The translations under genes and the position numbers were made by a program. A stretch of DNA of 64,000 nucleotides, taken from NCBI GenBank assembly GCA_949298075.1, contig CASFVA010000025.1, positions 1-64,000 of the forward strand. Direction: 5' to 3'. Source of the DNA: an uncultured Lentisphaeria bacterium (GTDB taxonomy: Bacteria; Verrucomicrobiota; Lentisphaeria; Victivallales; Victivallaceae). Shown one piece after another: positions 8,615-16,904 of the stretch. The number at the start of each line of letters is the position of its first letter. The stretch's first letter is position 1. Below the pieces are notes generated by a model that saw only the letters and a list, made by a program, of their open reading frames with translations, was not told the origin of the DNA and made no database searches.

Positions 8615-9406
8615 TCAGTCCAGGCACAGCGTTTCCCCCGGAGCAATCACATATTGGTCGTTTGCATCGAAACAGTAAACCGGAATCGCGGAGGGATTGT
8701 AAAAGAGCCGGCCATCCGTGGAGGAAACCACACTGCGCAGTGCCTGAATGTAACGGTAAATTTCAAGATTGGTTGCGTACCAGATGTTGTCGCGGCCGGC
8801 GATCATGGCAGCAAATTTTTCCATATCCTGCCAGTTGTCGTTGTTGTCAAATTCGTAGGCGTGTCCCCACACGTAAAACAAACGCATCGGATAGCGGTTG
8901 TTTTCAATGAATCCGGGAGCCAGGTCGAGCATCCTCCGGTGATGGCAGGTCGGATGCCAGGCCAGGAAATCGCCGGGCAGATCAAAGGATTCCGTCGCCC
9001 GGGTGGTCCGGCAGTAGACAATGCCGGCGGCTCGCAGAATATCAATGGATTCCCGGTTGTAGTTGCCGAAAGGGTACGACATGCCGGTTACCGGATAGCC
9101 GGCAAGCTGCTCCAAAATTTTCCGGTCCTCCCAGACCTCCCTCATTACCTCTCCGGCCGGCTGCTGGGTCGGCCAGTTGTGAGTGACGCCGTGGCAGGAG
9201 ATCTCGTGACCCTTGTACAGTGATTTGACTTCGTCCGGATTTACCCGGTTGTCCCGATCGAATAACCCCGAGTTGAGATGAAATGTGCCTTTGAGGCCGT
9301 AACGGTTAAAAATCTCAATCAGACGGCGGTCCTGAACGACGCCGTCGTCGTAGCTCATGGTCAGTGCTTTGATTTTCCAGTCGGGAAAGTTGAACAGCAC
9401 ACTCAT
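8615..9406 (-). CDS. Polysaccharide deacetylase-family (NodB-like) protein
   Basis: A 263-residue CE4/NodB-fold protein. The first motif, ALTMSYDDGVVQDRRLIEIF, contains the catalytic base and metal Asp pair. GLKGTFHLNSG follows, and ISCHGVTHNWPTQQPAG supplies the metal-binding His pair (HG..TH). GMSYPFGNYN is the family's third motif. No signal peptide is found, so it may act inside the cell on an oligosaccharide or other acetylated molecule; the substrate is not predictable. Its start overlaps the stop of the LolA-like gene by ATGA (9403-9406), placing it third in the lon-lolA-like-deacetylase chain. Confidence 0.82.
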   Translation of the reverse strand: MSVLFNFPDWKIKALTMSYDDGVVQDRRLIEIFNRYGLKGTFHLNSGLFDRDNRVNPDEVKSLYKGHEISCHGVTHNWPTQQPAGEVMREVWEDRKILEQLAGYPVTGMSYPFGNYNRESIDILRAAGIVYCRTTRATESFDLPGDFLAWHPTCHHRRMLDLAPGFIENNRYPMRLFYVWGHAYEFDNNDNWQDMEKFAAMIAGRDNIWYATNLEIYRYIQALRSVVSSTDGRLFYNPSAIPVYCFDANDQYVIAPGETLCLD

Positions 9407-10146
9407 TTTTCATCTCCCTTGACGTTTGTTCCAGCCGGACGCCTCATCACGTCAGGCGGCGGATTATCCGGGTCAAAAACCCCCAGTACGGCGGTGTCGG
9501 AATCAAAATCGACCCGTGTCGCCCATCCGGGACCCTCAACCCGGATCCGCCTGGCATAATAAAGATCGTTCTTCTTGGTGAATCCTCCGACTTCCATTGT
9601 CCGGTAAGGCTGGTTCTCTCCGGTTCGGATGAACTCGGCTTTCAGCGGAAACGCATACTCTGATGCGAGATAGGCCCGGACCTGTTCGGAATGATCCGGA
9701 GCCTCAAACAGAATTACGCGACAAGGCACCATGCCGCCAAGCGTGGTATTCTCAAGCTCTTTTACAACCGGAAAATACAGGAAATTCATGGTTAGGTCTC
9801 CGGCCTTGATTCCGGTTGCACCGAGCTTGTCGCCGCGGTTTTCCGGCGCCGGAATTACGGTGGAGCCGTTAATGTCCCGGCTCTGGCCAATGGTGTAGGA
9901 CTCGTCACGGTCGATAATCAGTCGCGCCGTGGAACGTTCCGGCTGAATGATTATTCCGAAGTAGAGCGGCATAGTTTTCACGTCGGAGCCGCGCCGGCGA
10001 TGCTGAAGCACGCCTTCCAGCTTCGCATAAGTCGAGGTCGTATTGGGATTGCGGGCCAGCTGAATGAAACGATCCAGCGGCAAATCGGCGGCTGCGAGCA
10101 GCATCGGCAACAGGAATCCCAGGCTATGAAGAATTAGAATTTTCAT
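9403..10146 (-). CDS. LolA-like outer-membrane lipoprotein-sorting protein
   Basis: A 247-residue exported protein. An N-terminal signal peptide ([20 protein letters not shown]) is followed by a region resembling the LolA/LolB-like beta-sheet fold: a segment on sugar- or lipid-sized cavities cannot be read directly, but the KAEFIRTGENQPYRTMEVGGFTKKN and YARRIRVEG pattern matches outer-membrane lipoprotein-sorting proteins. Known relatives carry lipoproteins across the periplasm. The gene starts in an ATGA overlap with the lon stop and ends in an ATGA overlap with the deacetylase start. The family call is by resemblance and moderately sure. Confidence 0.6.
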   Translation of the reverse strand: MKILILHSLGFLLPMLLAAADLPLDRFIQLARNPNTTSTYAKLEGVLQHRRRGSDVKTMPLYFGIIIQPERSTARLIIDRDESYTIGQSRDINGSTVIPAPENRGDKLGATGIKAGDLTMNFLYFPVVKELENTTLGGMVPCRVILFEAPDHSEQVRAYLASEYAFPLKAEFIRTGENQPYRTMEVGGFTKKNDLYYARRIRVEGPGWATRVDFDSDTAVLGVFDPDNPPPDVMRRPAGTNVKGDEK

Positions 10147-12578
10147 TTTTCCTGATTTTCTCCTTCGCCGTCCAGGGCAATTTTGAGGACTTCGCGCCAG
10201 TTCCGGACAAAATGAAACTCCAGACGTTCGCGCACAGCCTCCGGCAATTCACCGTAGTCTTTGCGGTTTTCCTCGGGCAGAATGACGTATTTTTCACCGG
10301 CCCGCAGCGCTGCCGTGACTTTTTCCCGGATACCGCCGACCGCGGTGACTTTGCCTTGAAGCGTAATTTCACCGGTCATTGCCAGCTTGGACCGTACCGA
10401 CCGGTTTTTCAGCAGCGAGGCCAGCGCCGTGAACATTGTGATGCCGGCCGACGGTCCGTCTTTGGGCGTAGCTCCATCAGGAACATGAAGATGGAAGTCG
10501 TGAGTGTTGAAATACTGGGGATCAATGCCCCAGTTTTCTGCATGGGCGCGCGCCAGAGTGAACGCGGCTTCCGCTGACTCCTGCATTACTTTACCCAGCG
10601 AACCGGTGAGCTTGAGTTGACCTTTTCCTCCGGGAACCGCCAGTACTTCAACCGGCAGTATGACTCCGCCGGCTCCGGTCCAGGCCATGCCGGTGGCGCA
10701 GCCCGGATTGAGTCGGGCCGCGGCAAGATCGCGGGTGAATTGACGTGCTCCCAACAGTTCCCTTACCAGGGCCGGAGTGACTTTTATGTCGCTCTCCGGC
10801 GCTATTTTGCCGGAAACCACCCGACGGGCAAGGCGACGGCAGACCCGGGCGATGGTGCGGTCAAGTGAGCGTACGCCGGCTTCCATCGTGTAATAATCAA
10901 TGATTTCATCGATGGCCGGCAGGTGGAACTTCACCTTATCCGGATTCAGTCCGCACTCGGCCAGTTCCCTGGGCACCAGGTAGCGGCGGGCAATTTCCCG
11001 CTTCTCCATGGCGGTGTATCCGGGCAGACGGATGATTTCCATCCGATCGCGCAGGGCTTCCGGAATGGTGTCGAGCAAATTGGCTGTGGCGATGAAAAAT
11101 ACCTTGGAAAGATCGTAATCCAGTTCCAGATAATTGTCGTTGAAGGTGACATTCTGCTCCGGATCGAGCACTTCCAGGAGCGCGGCAGCCGGATCGCCCC
11201 TCATATCGTGAGCCAGTTTGTCGATCTCATCGAGCATGAATACCGGATTGCAGACTCCGGCCCGTTTGAGATTCTGGATGATGCGTCCCGGCATGGCTCC
11301 GATATAAGTGCGGCGGTGCCCGCGGATTTCGGCCTCATCCCGGATCCCGCCCAGCGAGAAGCGGATGAATTTGCGCCCCATGGCCTTGGCGATGGACTGT
11401 CCCAGCGAGGTCTTGCCGACCCCGGGCGGACCGATCAGGCAGAGAATCGGGGCCCGGCGCTCCGCATCATGACGGCGCAGCTGCAGCACGGCGAGAAATT
11501 CCAGAATGCGGGCTTTGACATCTTCCAGACCGTAGTGATCGGCGTCCAGGATTTTTTCTGCCGCATTGCAGTCCAGACTGTCCCGGGAGCAGGTCAGCCA
11601 GGGCACATCCAACAGCCAGTTGATGTAGGTGTAACTGATATGATATTCCGGCGCCGACGGCGGTATCAGTTCCAGGCGGCTCAGCTCTTTTTTGACGGTT
11701 TCCAGCACCCGCTCCGGCAATTGAGCGGCGGCGATGCGTTTTTCCAGCTCCGCGATATCAGGATTGCGGGTATCCTCGCCCAAGGCTTCCTTGACTGCCC
11801 GCAGCTGTTCGCGCAGATAATATTCCCGCTGACTGGACGACATGGCTTCGTGAACGTCATTCTGAATTTTCATGCCGAGGCGCATTACTTCGATTTCCCG
11901 GTTGATCAGCACCGCCAGCACTTCCAGACGGTCACGCACCCGGGGCAGGGCGAGCAGCAGCAGTTTCTCCGCATAGCTGAAATTCAGCGAGTCCGCCAGC
12001 AGATCGGACAGGCGCCCGGGAGAAGGAGCGTTCAACACCGCCAGCTGCAGTTCGTCAGGCAGATTAGGAAGCATCGACGCCAGTTCCTGAAACGCGAGGG
12101 TTAAACTTTTCTGCCGGGCGATGTTTTCATTTTCCAGATTTTCAGAATCCGATTCAATCACATCCCGATATGAGGCCAGCAGTTCGCCGGAGCCGGCCCG
12201 GAAGAGGCGTTCGCACGCCACCCGGCGCACTCCCCGTACCACGATACGGACCGAACCATCCGGAAAGTCCAACTGTTTGATCACCCGCATCAGGATACCG
12301 ACTACCGAACGGGATTTGCCATCCAGGGAAAATCCGGAGATGGAAAGTTTGAAAGGGAGATTGGCATATTCCTTTTCATCCGGAACTTCCGGAAACGCCA
12401 CCAGCAGACGATCCTGGCCCATGGCCAGTTTGAGCGCGGCCAGATTGGCTTCGCCGTTGACAGTCAGGGGAGTGAGGCAGTGGGGGTACACCACCGGGTC
12501 ACGCAGGGCAAAATATGGCGCCCGGAGGGGGTCCGCCGGCGGCGTGGCTTCCGGGGTAATGGCATCAGGGTCTGGCAT
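10143..12578 (-). CDS. lon: ATP-dependent protease Lon
   Basis: Cytoplasmic AAA+ quality-control protease, 811 residues from the ATG at 12578. It has an N-terminal substrate-binding domain, a Walker A GPPGVGKT at 383-390, and a C-terminal Ser-Lys protease domain with Ser710 in KDGPSAGIT and Lys753 in [14 protein letters not shown]; the 43-residue spacing equals that of E. coli Lon. A longer frame starting at 12641 would be translated through the terminator hairpin of the upstream operon, so 12578 with its AGGA site about 7 bp upstream is preferred. Its promoter must lie in or very near that terminator, or lon relies on read-through. Confidence 0.96.
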   Translation of the reverse strand: MPDPDAITPEATPPADPLRAPYFALRDPVVYPHCLTPLTVNGEANLAALKLAMGQDRLLVAFPEVPDEKEYANLPFKLSISGFSLDGKSRSVVGILMRVIKQLDFPDGSVRIVVRGVRRVACERLFRAGSGELLASYRDVIESDSENLENENIARQKSLTLAFQELASMLPNLPDELQLAVLNAPSPGRLSDLLADSLNFSYAEKLLLLALPRVRDRLEVLAVLINREIEVMRLGMKIQNDVHEAMSSSQREYYLREQLRAVKEALGEDTRNPDIAELEKRIAAAQLPERVLETVKKELSRLELIPPSAPEYHISYTYINWLLDVPWLTCSRDSLDCNAAEKILDADHYGLEDVKARILEFLAVLQLRRHDAERRAPILCLIGPPGVGKTSLGQSIAKAMGRKFIRFSLGGIRDEAEIRGHRRTYIGAMPGRIIQNLKRAGVCNPVFMLDEIDKLAHDMRGDPAAALLEVLDPEQNVTFNDNYLELDYDLSKVFFIATANLLDTIPEALRDRMEIIRLPGYTAMEKREIARRYLVPRELAECGLNPDKVKFHLPAIDEIIDYYTMEAGVRSLDRTIARVCRRLARRVVSGKIAPESDIKVTPALVRELLGARQFTRDLAAARLNPGCATGMAWTGAGGVILPVEVLAVPGGKGQLKLTGSLGKVMQESAEAAFTLARAHAENWGIDPQYFNTHDFHLHVPDGATPKDGPSAGITMFTALASLLKNRSVRSKLAMTGEITLQGKVTAVGGIREKVTAALRAGEKYVILPEENRKDYGELPEAVRERLEFHFVRNWREVLKIALDGEGENQEK

Positions 12579-12605
12579 AAATGTTCCTGTCACAAATTCC
12601 AATTG

Positions 12606-12639
12606 AAAAAACGGGGCGGCTGCATGACACAGCCGCCCC
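12606..12639 (-). terminator. Rho-independent terminator of the DeoR-led catabolic operon
   Basis: A perfect 10 bp stem (GGGGCGGCTG at 12613-12622 with CAGCCGCCCC at 12630-12639) with a 7 nt loop. On the minus strand it is followed by six T residues (12611-12606). It lies between the pfkB-like stop at 12657 and the lon start at 12578. Confidence 0.9.
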
Positions 12640-12656
12640 ATAATGTACCTTGTTTT

Positions 12657-13685
12657 TCAGTCGAATGCAACCCCGCCAAGTTCCGTGTAGCGGCAATTTT
12701 TCAAAAAATCCAGCATCGTCTCCAAAGAGACGGCGCCGTCACAGGCGGTGGCGGAACGCAGGTTGAAATTGCTGGAGGCGCCACCCAGCCGCAAGGCCTG
12801 TTCAAGCTCCCAGTCGCGGTGCAGACCGTAGATTACTCCGGCGGCGAAAGCATCTCCGGCTCCGGTGCTGCCGACAATTTCCGAACGGGCAATGTCGCAG
12901 GAGGGCACAAATACAAATCTGCCGTTGCGGGATTGCCCCACCGCCCCTTCCGGAAAATGAATTACTGCAACTTCTCCGACACCATGTTCAAACATGAATT
13001 CCAGTGCGCGGGGCAGGGCTTTCCAGCGCATTATGCCATCAGTTCCGCGCAGTTCCAGCGAACAGCAGCAGGCGGCTTCCACCTCATTGACGATCAGAAT
13101 ATCGATGGCCGGAAGCGCCGGAAGCACCACGCTGCGGAATTTTTCCGGAGCTTCCGAAACAAAATCAACCACTGTGCGGTAGCCCCGGGACTTCATGATT
13201 TCAAGCAGGCGTACAGCTTGGGTTCTGCCTTGTCCGTCCGGAGAATCAAGTTTATCCAGCAGCAGCAGGTAGCCGAGATAGAAAAATTTGGCCGGGACAT
13301 TGATGTGAGCAAGATCGTCCACCCCGAGTTCGGCATTGGCTCCCCGACAGTGGAAGAAGGTGCGGCGCCCATCCGCCCCCATCACATCAGTATAGCTGGT
13401 TGGAATTTTCGGATTTACCAGCATGTGGTCGGCGTTGACCCCGTGCCGCCGGATTTCCGATAGAATGAATTCACCTTCGCTGTCCCGGCCGACCATCCCG
13501 GCCGCGTACAGCGGCAGTGACGGATCAATCGTCGCCAGATCGAACAGCACGTTGGCCGGACCTCCGCCCGACGACCGGACTTCACTGTGTATATTGCAGA
13601 GATTGCCTTCTCCGGGCCAGCGATCAAGCTGTTTGATCTTGTCGATGATCCAGTTTCCGGCTGCAAGAACTCCGTTTCTTGTCAT
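12657..13685 (-). CDS. PfkB-family carbohydrate kinase
   Basis: A 342-residue ribokinase-fold sugar kinase from the ATG at 13685 (MTRNGVLAAGNWIID); the frame extends to 13727 but the added residues are not family-like. The first PfkB signature lies around SGGGPANVLFDLA and AAGMVGRDSEGEF. The second, GSTGAGDAFAAGVIYGLH, contains the catalytic Asp. Substrate is unknown. It is the last gene of the run E2-E3-E1-dehydrogenase-aldolase/SDR-kinase and is followed by a strong terminator. A likely role is phosphorylation of a ketose or deoxyketose that the upstream aldolase cleaves; this is inferred from the neighbours. Confidence 0.85.
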   Translation of the reverse strand: MTRNGVLAAGNWIIDKIKQLDRWPGEGNLCNIHSEVRSSGGGPANVLFDLATIDPSLPLYAAGMVGRDSEGEFILSEIRRHGVNADHMLVNPKIPTSYTDVMGADGRRTFFHCRGANAELGVDDLAHINVPAKFFYLGYLLLLDKLDSPDGQGRTQAVRLLEIMKSRGYRTVVDFVSEAPEKFRSVVLPALPAIDILIVNEVEAACCCSLELRGTDGIMRWKALPRALEFMFEHGVGEVAVIHFPEGAVGQSRNGRFVFVPSCDIARSEIVGSTGAGDAFAAGVIYGLHRDWELEQALRLGGASSNFNLRSATACDGAVSLETMLDFLKNCRYTELGGVAFD

Positions 13686-13744
13686 ATCGTTTCTCCGTAA
13701 ATGCCCGCGCGGAAAGCCCGCAGGCATGAATTGTCACCGCTGCC

Positions 13745-15631
13745 TCAATTCAGCATTACCTGGCCGCCGGTTACCGGAATGGCCTGACCGGTTTCGTACT
13801 GCTGAGTCACGGCATACACAATGGCCTTGGCCACATCCTCCGGATAACAGCCCCGCCGCATCGGCACCAGGTTTTCATAATGCGCTTTGACCTCGGCCAC
13901 GGTTTTGGCTCCGGGCACTTTGCCGGCCTTGAGGTACTGGACAAACAGTCCTTTTTCCGGATTGCTCCACAAGGGGCCGTCCAAGTAGTTGCCGGGGCAG
14001 ACGGCATTGACTTTAATGCGGTCGGCTACCAGTTCGAGCGCAAAGCTCTGAACCAGGCCGATGGAGCCGAATTTGCTGCCGGCATAGGCGGCGTTGTTGC
14101 GTGAGCCTTCAAGTCCGCTTTTGGAATTGACCTGAATGATGTCGCTCCAAAGCCCCGTAGCGGCATTCTGGACGGACATCAGCGCGGCGAAGTGCTTGAC
14201 GCAGAGGAAAAAACCGTTGTAGTTGACGTCGGTCACAAATTTCCAATCCTTGAAGTCGAACGCTTTGACGGAATTGGCGCGGACCACTCCGGCGTTGGAA
14301 ACCAAAAGGTCCACCCCTCCGTATGCAGCGGTTACCGAAGCGGTCAGAGCGGCTACGGATTCCTCATCAGCAACATTGACTGCGAAGCCGGAGGCCCCGG
14401 GACCGAGTCGCCGGGCGGCTTCGGCGGCGCCATCGGCGTTCATGTCGGCAATAACCAAATCGGCTCCCAGTCCGGCCAGGTGTTCGGCAATGCCGTATCC
14501 GAATCCCTGGGCTCCGCCGGTGACAACCGCGACCAGTCCTGACAGCGGCTTGTCCGAGCCGCCGGCAACCTTGGCCCGATAGGACTCCACTTCCCAGTTT
14601 TCGATGAAGCGGCGTTGGGCGTCATCCATGAAGCGCGGTCCGCCGAAAGCTTCGGCAAGTTGCGCGATCAGCGCTCCGTTGCGGGCCAGCGCCAGGGCGG
14701 TATCCGCCGCCTTTTTGTCCTTGCCGGCGCAGAACACCGCCCGGTCCGGTACCTCCACCATCCGCGGGACGTATCCGTGTTCGGACTTGAAGGAATCAAC
14801 CGCGGAACGATCCGGAACTGAGTTGACCAGGCCGAAGGCCTTGGCGTAAACCATGTGATCCGGGGTAAGGGGGCCCCGGGGAATCCGAAACCAGCCGCCG
14901 GCAGTTACCGTGACCGGGCGTCCTTCTCCGAGGTGTCCCCGCAGCCTGGGCGCAAACTCTGCTACTGTCGCTGAATCCGGAGTGTCCGAGGCGCTCAGCC
15001 CGGTCGAAATGCCATGCTGCGCGTAGCATTCGCGCAGGGTATTCATGATGTGACGGTAATGGCGGTCAATGGTTTCCGGATCATCGCCGGCTACAAACAC
15101 CCCGTGATTCTGTAAAAAAATCACCTGGGGTGCCTGACCTCTGGCCGCGGTCCAGGCGGCATTTTCATCATGAACCCGTTTGGATAACGTATATCCGGGA
15201 TCGCAGTAATCAATCCAGAGCGCATCGGGAAACAGCCGGGCGCATTCTTTGCGTCCGTTTCGGGAGCAGGTGAGTCCGTTGACCAGCGCCGGATGCATGT
15301 GAACGATCAGACGGTAAGGCATGACCTCGTGAACCGGTGCCTCCACGGAGGGACGTCCGCCGCTGATTACCGCGAAAGCCATGAGTTTCTTGATGCGTTC
15401 CTCGCGTTCCGTCTTGTCGGCAATGGGAGCCCAGCTGAAGCACTGCCGGATGACCGGGCGGTCCATTTTGACGAAATCCTCTGCTTTGATGGTCGCCAGC
15501 GCCACTCCGCTGGGTTTGACATAGAGAAAATGTTCATCCTTGCAGGACGTATTTCCGCCGCCGGCCAGTGTATAATCGCTGTCGGCACCGTAACGGCGTG
15601 ACAGTGCCACAATGTCGTCAAGCTGCGTCAT
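13745..15631 (-). CDS. Bifunctional class II aldolase / short-chain dehydrogenase
   Basis: A 628-residue fusion. Residues 1-350 are a class II (AraD/FucA-type) aldolase domain: GGGNTSCKDEHFLYVKPSG near the N-terminus, a Zn-binding HMHPALVNGLT, and a later FLQNHGVFVAGDD. Residues 370-628 are a short-chain dehydrogenase: AVVTGGAQGFGYGIAEHL nucleotide loop, SNAGVV, and catalytic Tyr/Lys in AAYAGSKFGSIGL. The same architecture is known for rhamnulose-1-phosphate aldolase/lactaldehyde dehydrogenase fusions such as RhaE. That reaction splits a ketose 1-phosphate to DHAP and an aldehyde that is then oxidised. Here the sugar is unknown, since rhamnose isomerase and kinase genes are not seen. It lies 3 bp from the upstream dehydrogenase gene. 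Confidence 0.88.
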   Translation of the reverse strand: MTQLDDIVALSRRYGADSDYTLAGGGNTSCKDEHFLYVKPSGVALATIKAEDFVKMDRPVIRQCFSWAPIADKTEREERIKKLMAFAVISGGRPSVEAPVHEVMPYRLIVHMHPALVNGLTCSRNGRKECARLFPDALWIDYCDPGYTLSKRVHDENAAWTAARGQAPQVIFLQNHGVFVAGDDPETIDRHYRHIMNTLRECYAQHGISTGLSASDTPDSATVAEFAPRLRGHLGEGRPVTVTAGGWFRIPRGPLTPDHMVYAKAFGLVNSVPDRSAVDSFKSEHGYVPRMVEVPDRAVFCAGKDKKAADTALALARNGALIAQLAEAFGGPRFMDDAQRRFIENWEVESYRAKVAGGSDKPLSGLVAVVTGGAQGFGYGIAEHLAGLGADLVIADMNADGAAEAARRLGPGASGFAVNVADEESVAALTASVTAAYGGVDLLVSNAGVVRANSVKAFDFKDWKFVTDVNYNGFFLCVKHFAALMSVQNAATGLWSDIIQVNSKSGLEGSRNNAAYAGSKFGSIGLVQSFALELVADRIKVNAVCPGNYLDGPLWSNPEKGLFVQYLKAGKVPGAKTVAEVKAHYENLVPMRRGCYPEDVAKAIVYAVTQQYETGQAIPVTGGQVMLN

Positions 15632-15634
15632 AAG

Positions 15635-16900
15635 TTAGTTTCCTTTGACTGAGAAGTGGCTGAGCAGCACCTGTTCGGCTTCGGCATTCCACAATTGATT
15701 GTGCTTGGCGACCAGTCGGGCCAGTTCGGCAAAGAGCGGATCGGTTTTGCCTTTTTCCGCAAACTCGCTGATGGCCGTCAGTTCCATTTCGATTCCGGTG
15801 TAGATCAACTTCTTGCCGCCGGGAATTTTGGGCAGGTTGAGCGTGGTCGGAATGACCGCGTTCAATCCGCCGATGTGGGTGACCATCGCGGCCGGATTGA
15901 TGATGCCCTGTTCCATGAGCTGCAGGGATTCGCGCATGTCGTCCGTGTTGCCTCCGGAGGTGCCCACCACATGGGTTGAGGCGTAATGAACATTGTAAAA
16001 GTTGAATTCAGCCCTGAACTCCGGATCAATCGGTCCTGCGAAGAAGTTGAGACAGCCGTCGCGGCCGAGAATCCGATCGCCGGTTTCGACCACCGGCCGC
16101 ACCGGCGCAAAACAGAATACATCGTCGTACCCTCTGCCGGCGGTTAGTTTGAGCAGTTCGGCTGCCGCATCGCATTTACCGGTGTTGAGATAGACCAGCC
16201 GGACACCATGAGCGGCGGCATCGGCGACGCTGAACAGCTGCTCAGCCCGGGCCAGCCGGGTGTCGTCGATGTCCGTCACCACCAGAAATCCGGGTCGCCG
16301 CGGACCGTGTATGGCGTAGTCAATGGCGCCGAGCCCCATCGGACCAACTCCGGCCAGAATCGCCATGTTTCCGCCCTCGACAATTCCCATTTTGTGTTCG
16401 TAGACACCGTTGGTGGTATGGTAATTGGCGTGGAAGGCACCGACAATGCAGCTCATGGGTTCCGCCAGGCTGCCGTAGAAAAAGGCCTCGCCGCTGTAAG
16501 GAAGCAGCGACCCGGTTTCCATGACTTCCTCCGGAATTATAACGCAGGTGGCATCGCCGCCGATGTACCGGTAGGAATATCCCGGAGCGGCCAGCGAACC
16601 CTTGTAATTGAGAGCCGGCTGGATTGAAAATTTCTCGCCAGCTTTGAACTGCGAACGCCACTTGGCGCCGACTTCGATGATTTCTCCGCAGAATTCATGG
16701 CCGATGATGATCGGATTTTCTGCGACATCGTCCGGAACGCGTTTGTGAGCTGCTCCCTGCTCGGCGGCTTTGAAGCTCGACATGCAGATGCTGTCCGAAA
16801 CCACCCGGGCGAGGATTTCCCCATCCCGGAGCGGCGGCAGCTCAAATGATTCGAGACGGAGATCCTCTTTGCCGTAAAGTCTGATCGCTGTGGTTTGCAT
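15635..16900 (-). CDS. Zinc-type alcohol/polyol dehydrogenase (SorE-like)
   Basis: A 421-residue medium-chain dehydrogenase. The N-terminal catalytic part has the IIGHEFCGEIIEVG metal-site motif, and Cys39 in SDSICMSSFK is the usual first Zn ligand position, although the canonical CGTD is replaced by CMSS. The nucleotide-binding loop is AILAGVGPMGLGAIDYAI. Its length and HVVGTSGGNTDDMRESLQLME tail recall L-sorbose-1-phosphate reductase proteins. Family members interconvert polyol phosphates and keto-sugar phosphates or oxidise sugar alcohols. Flanked at 3-4 bp by the fused E1 and the aldolase/SDR genes, it is certainly in the same operon. Confidence 0.82.
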   Translation of the reverse strand: MQTTAIRLYGKEDLRLESFELPPLRDGEILARVVSDSICMSSFKAAEQGAAHKRVPDDVAENPIIIGHEFCGEIIEVGAKWRSQFKAGEKFSIQPALNYKGSLAAPGYSYRYIGGDATCVIIPEEVMETGSLLPYSGEAFFYGSLAEPMSCIVGAFHANYHTTNGVYEHKMGIVEGGNMAILAGVGPMGLGAIDYAIHGPRRPGFLVVTDIDDTRLARAEQLFSVADAAAHGVRLVYLNTGKCDAAAELLKLTAGRGYDDVFCFAPVRPVVETGDRILGRDGCLNFFAGPIDPEFRAEFNFYNVHYASTHVVGTSGGNTDDMRESLQLMEQGIINPAAMVTHIGGLNAVIPTTLNLPKIPGGKKLIYTGIEMELTAISEFAEKGKTDPLFAELARLVAKHNQLWNAEAEQVLLSHFSVKGN

Positions 16901-16904
16901 TGTT

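Noticed and set aside
10923-12104. Long plus-strand frame opposite lon
   Set aside because: Antisense shadow of lon; Gln/His-rich composition typical of such artefacts.
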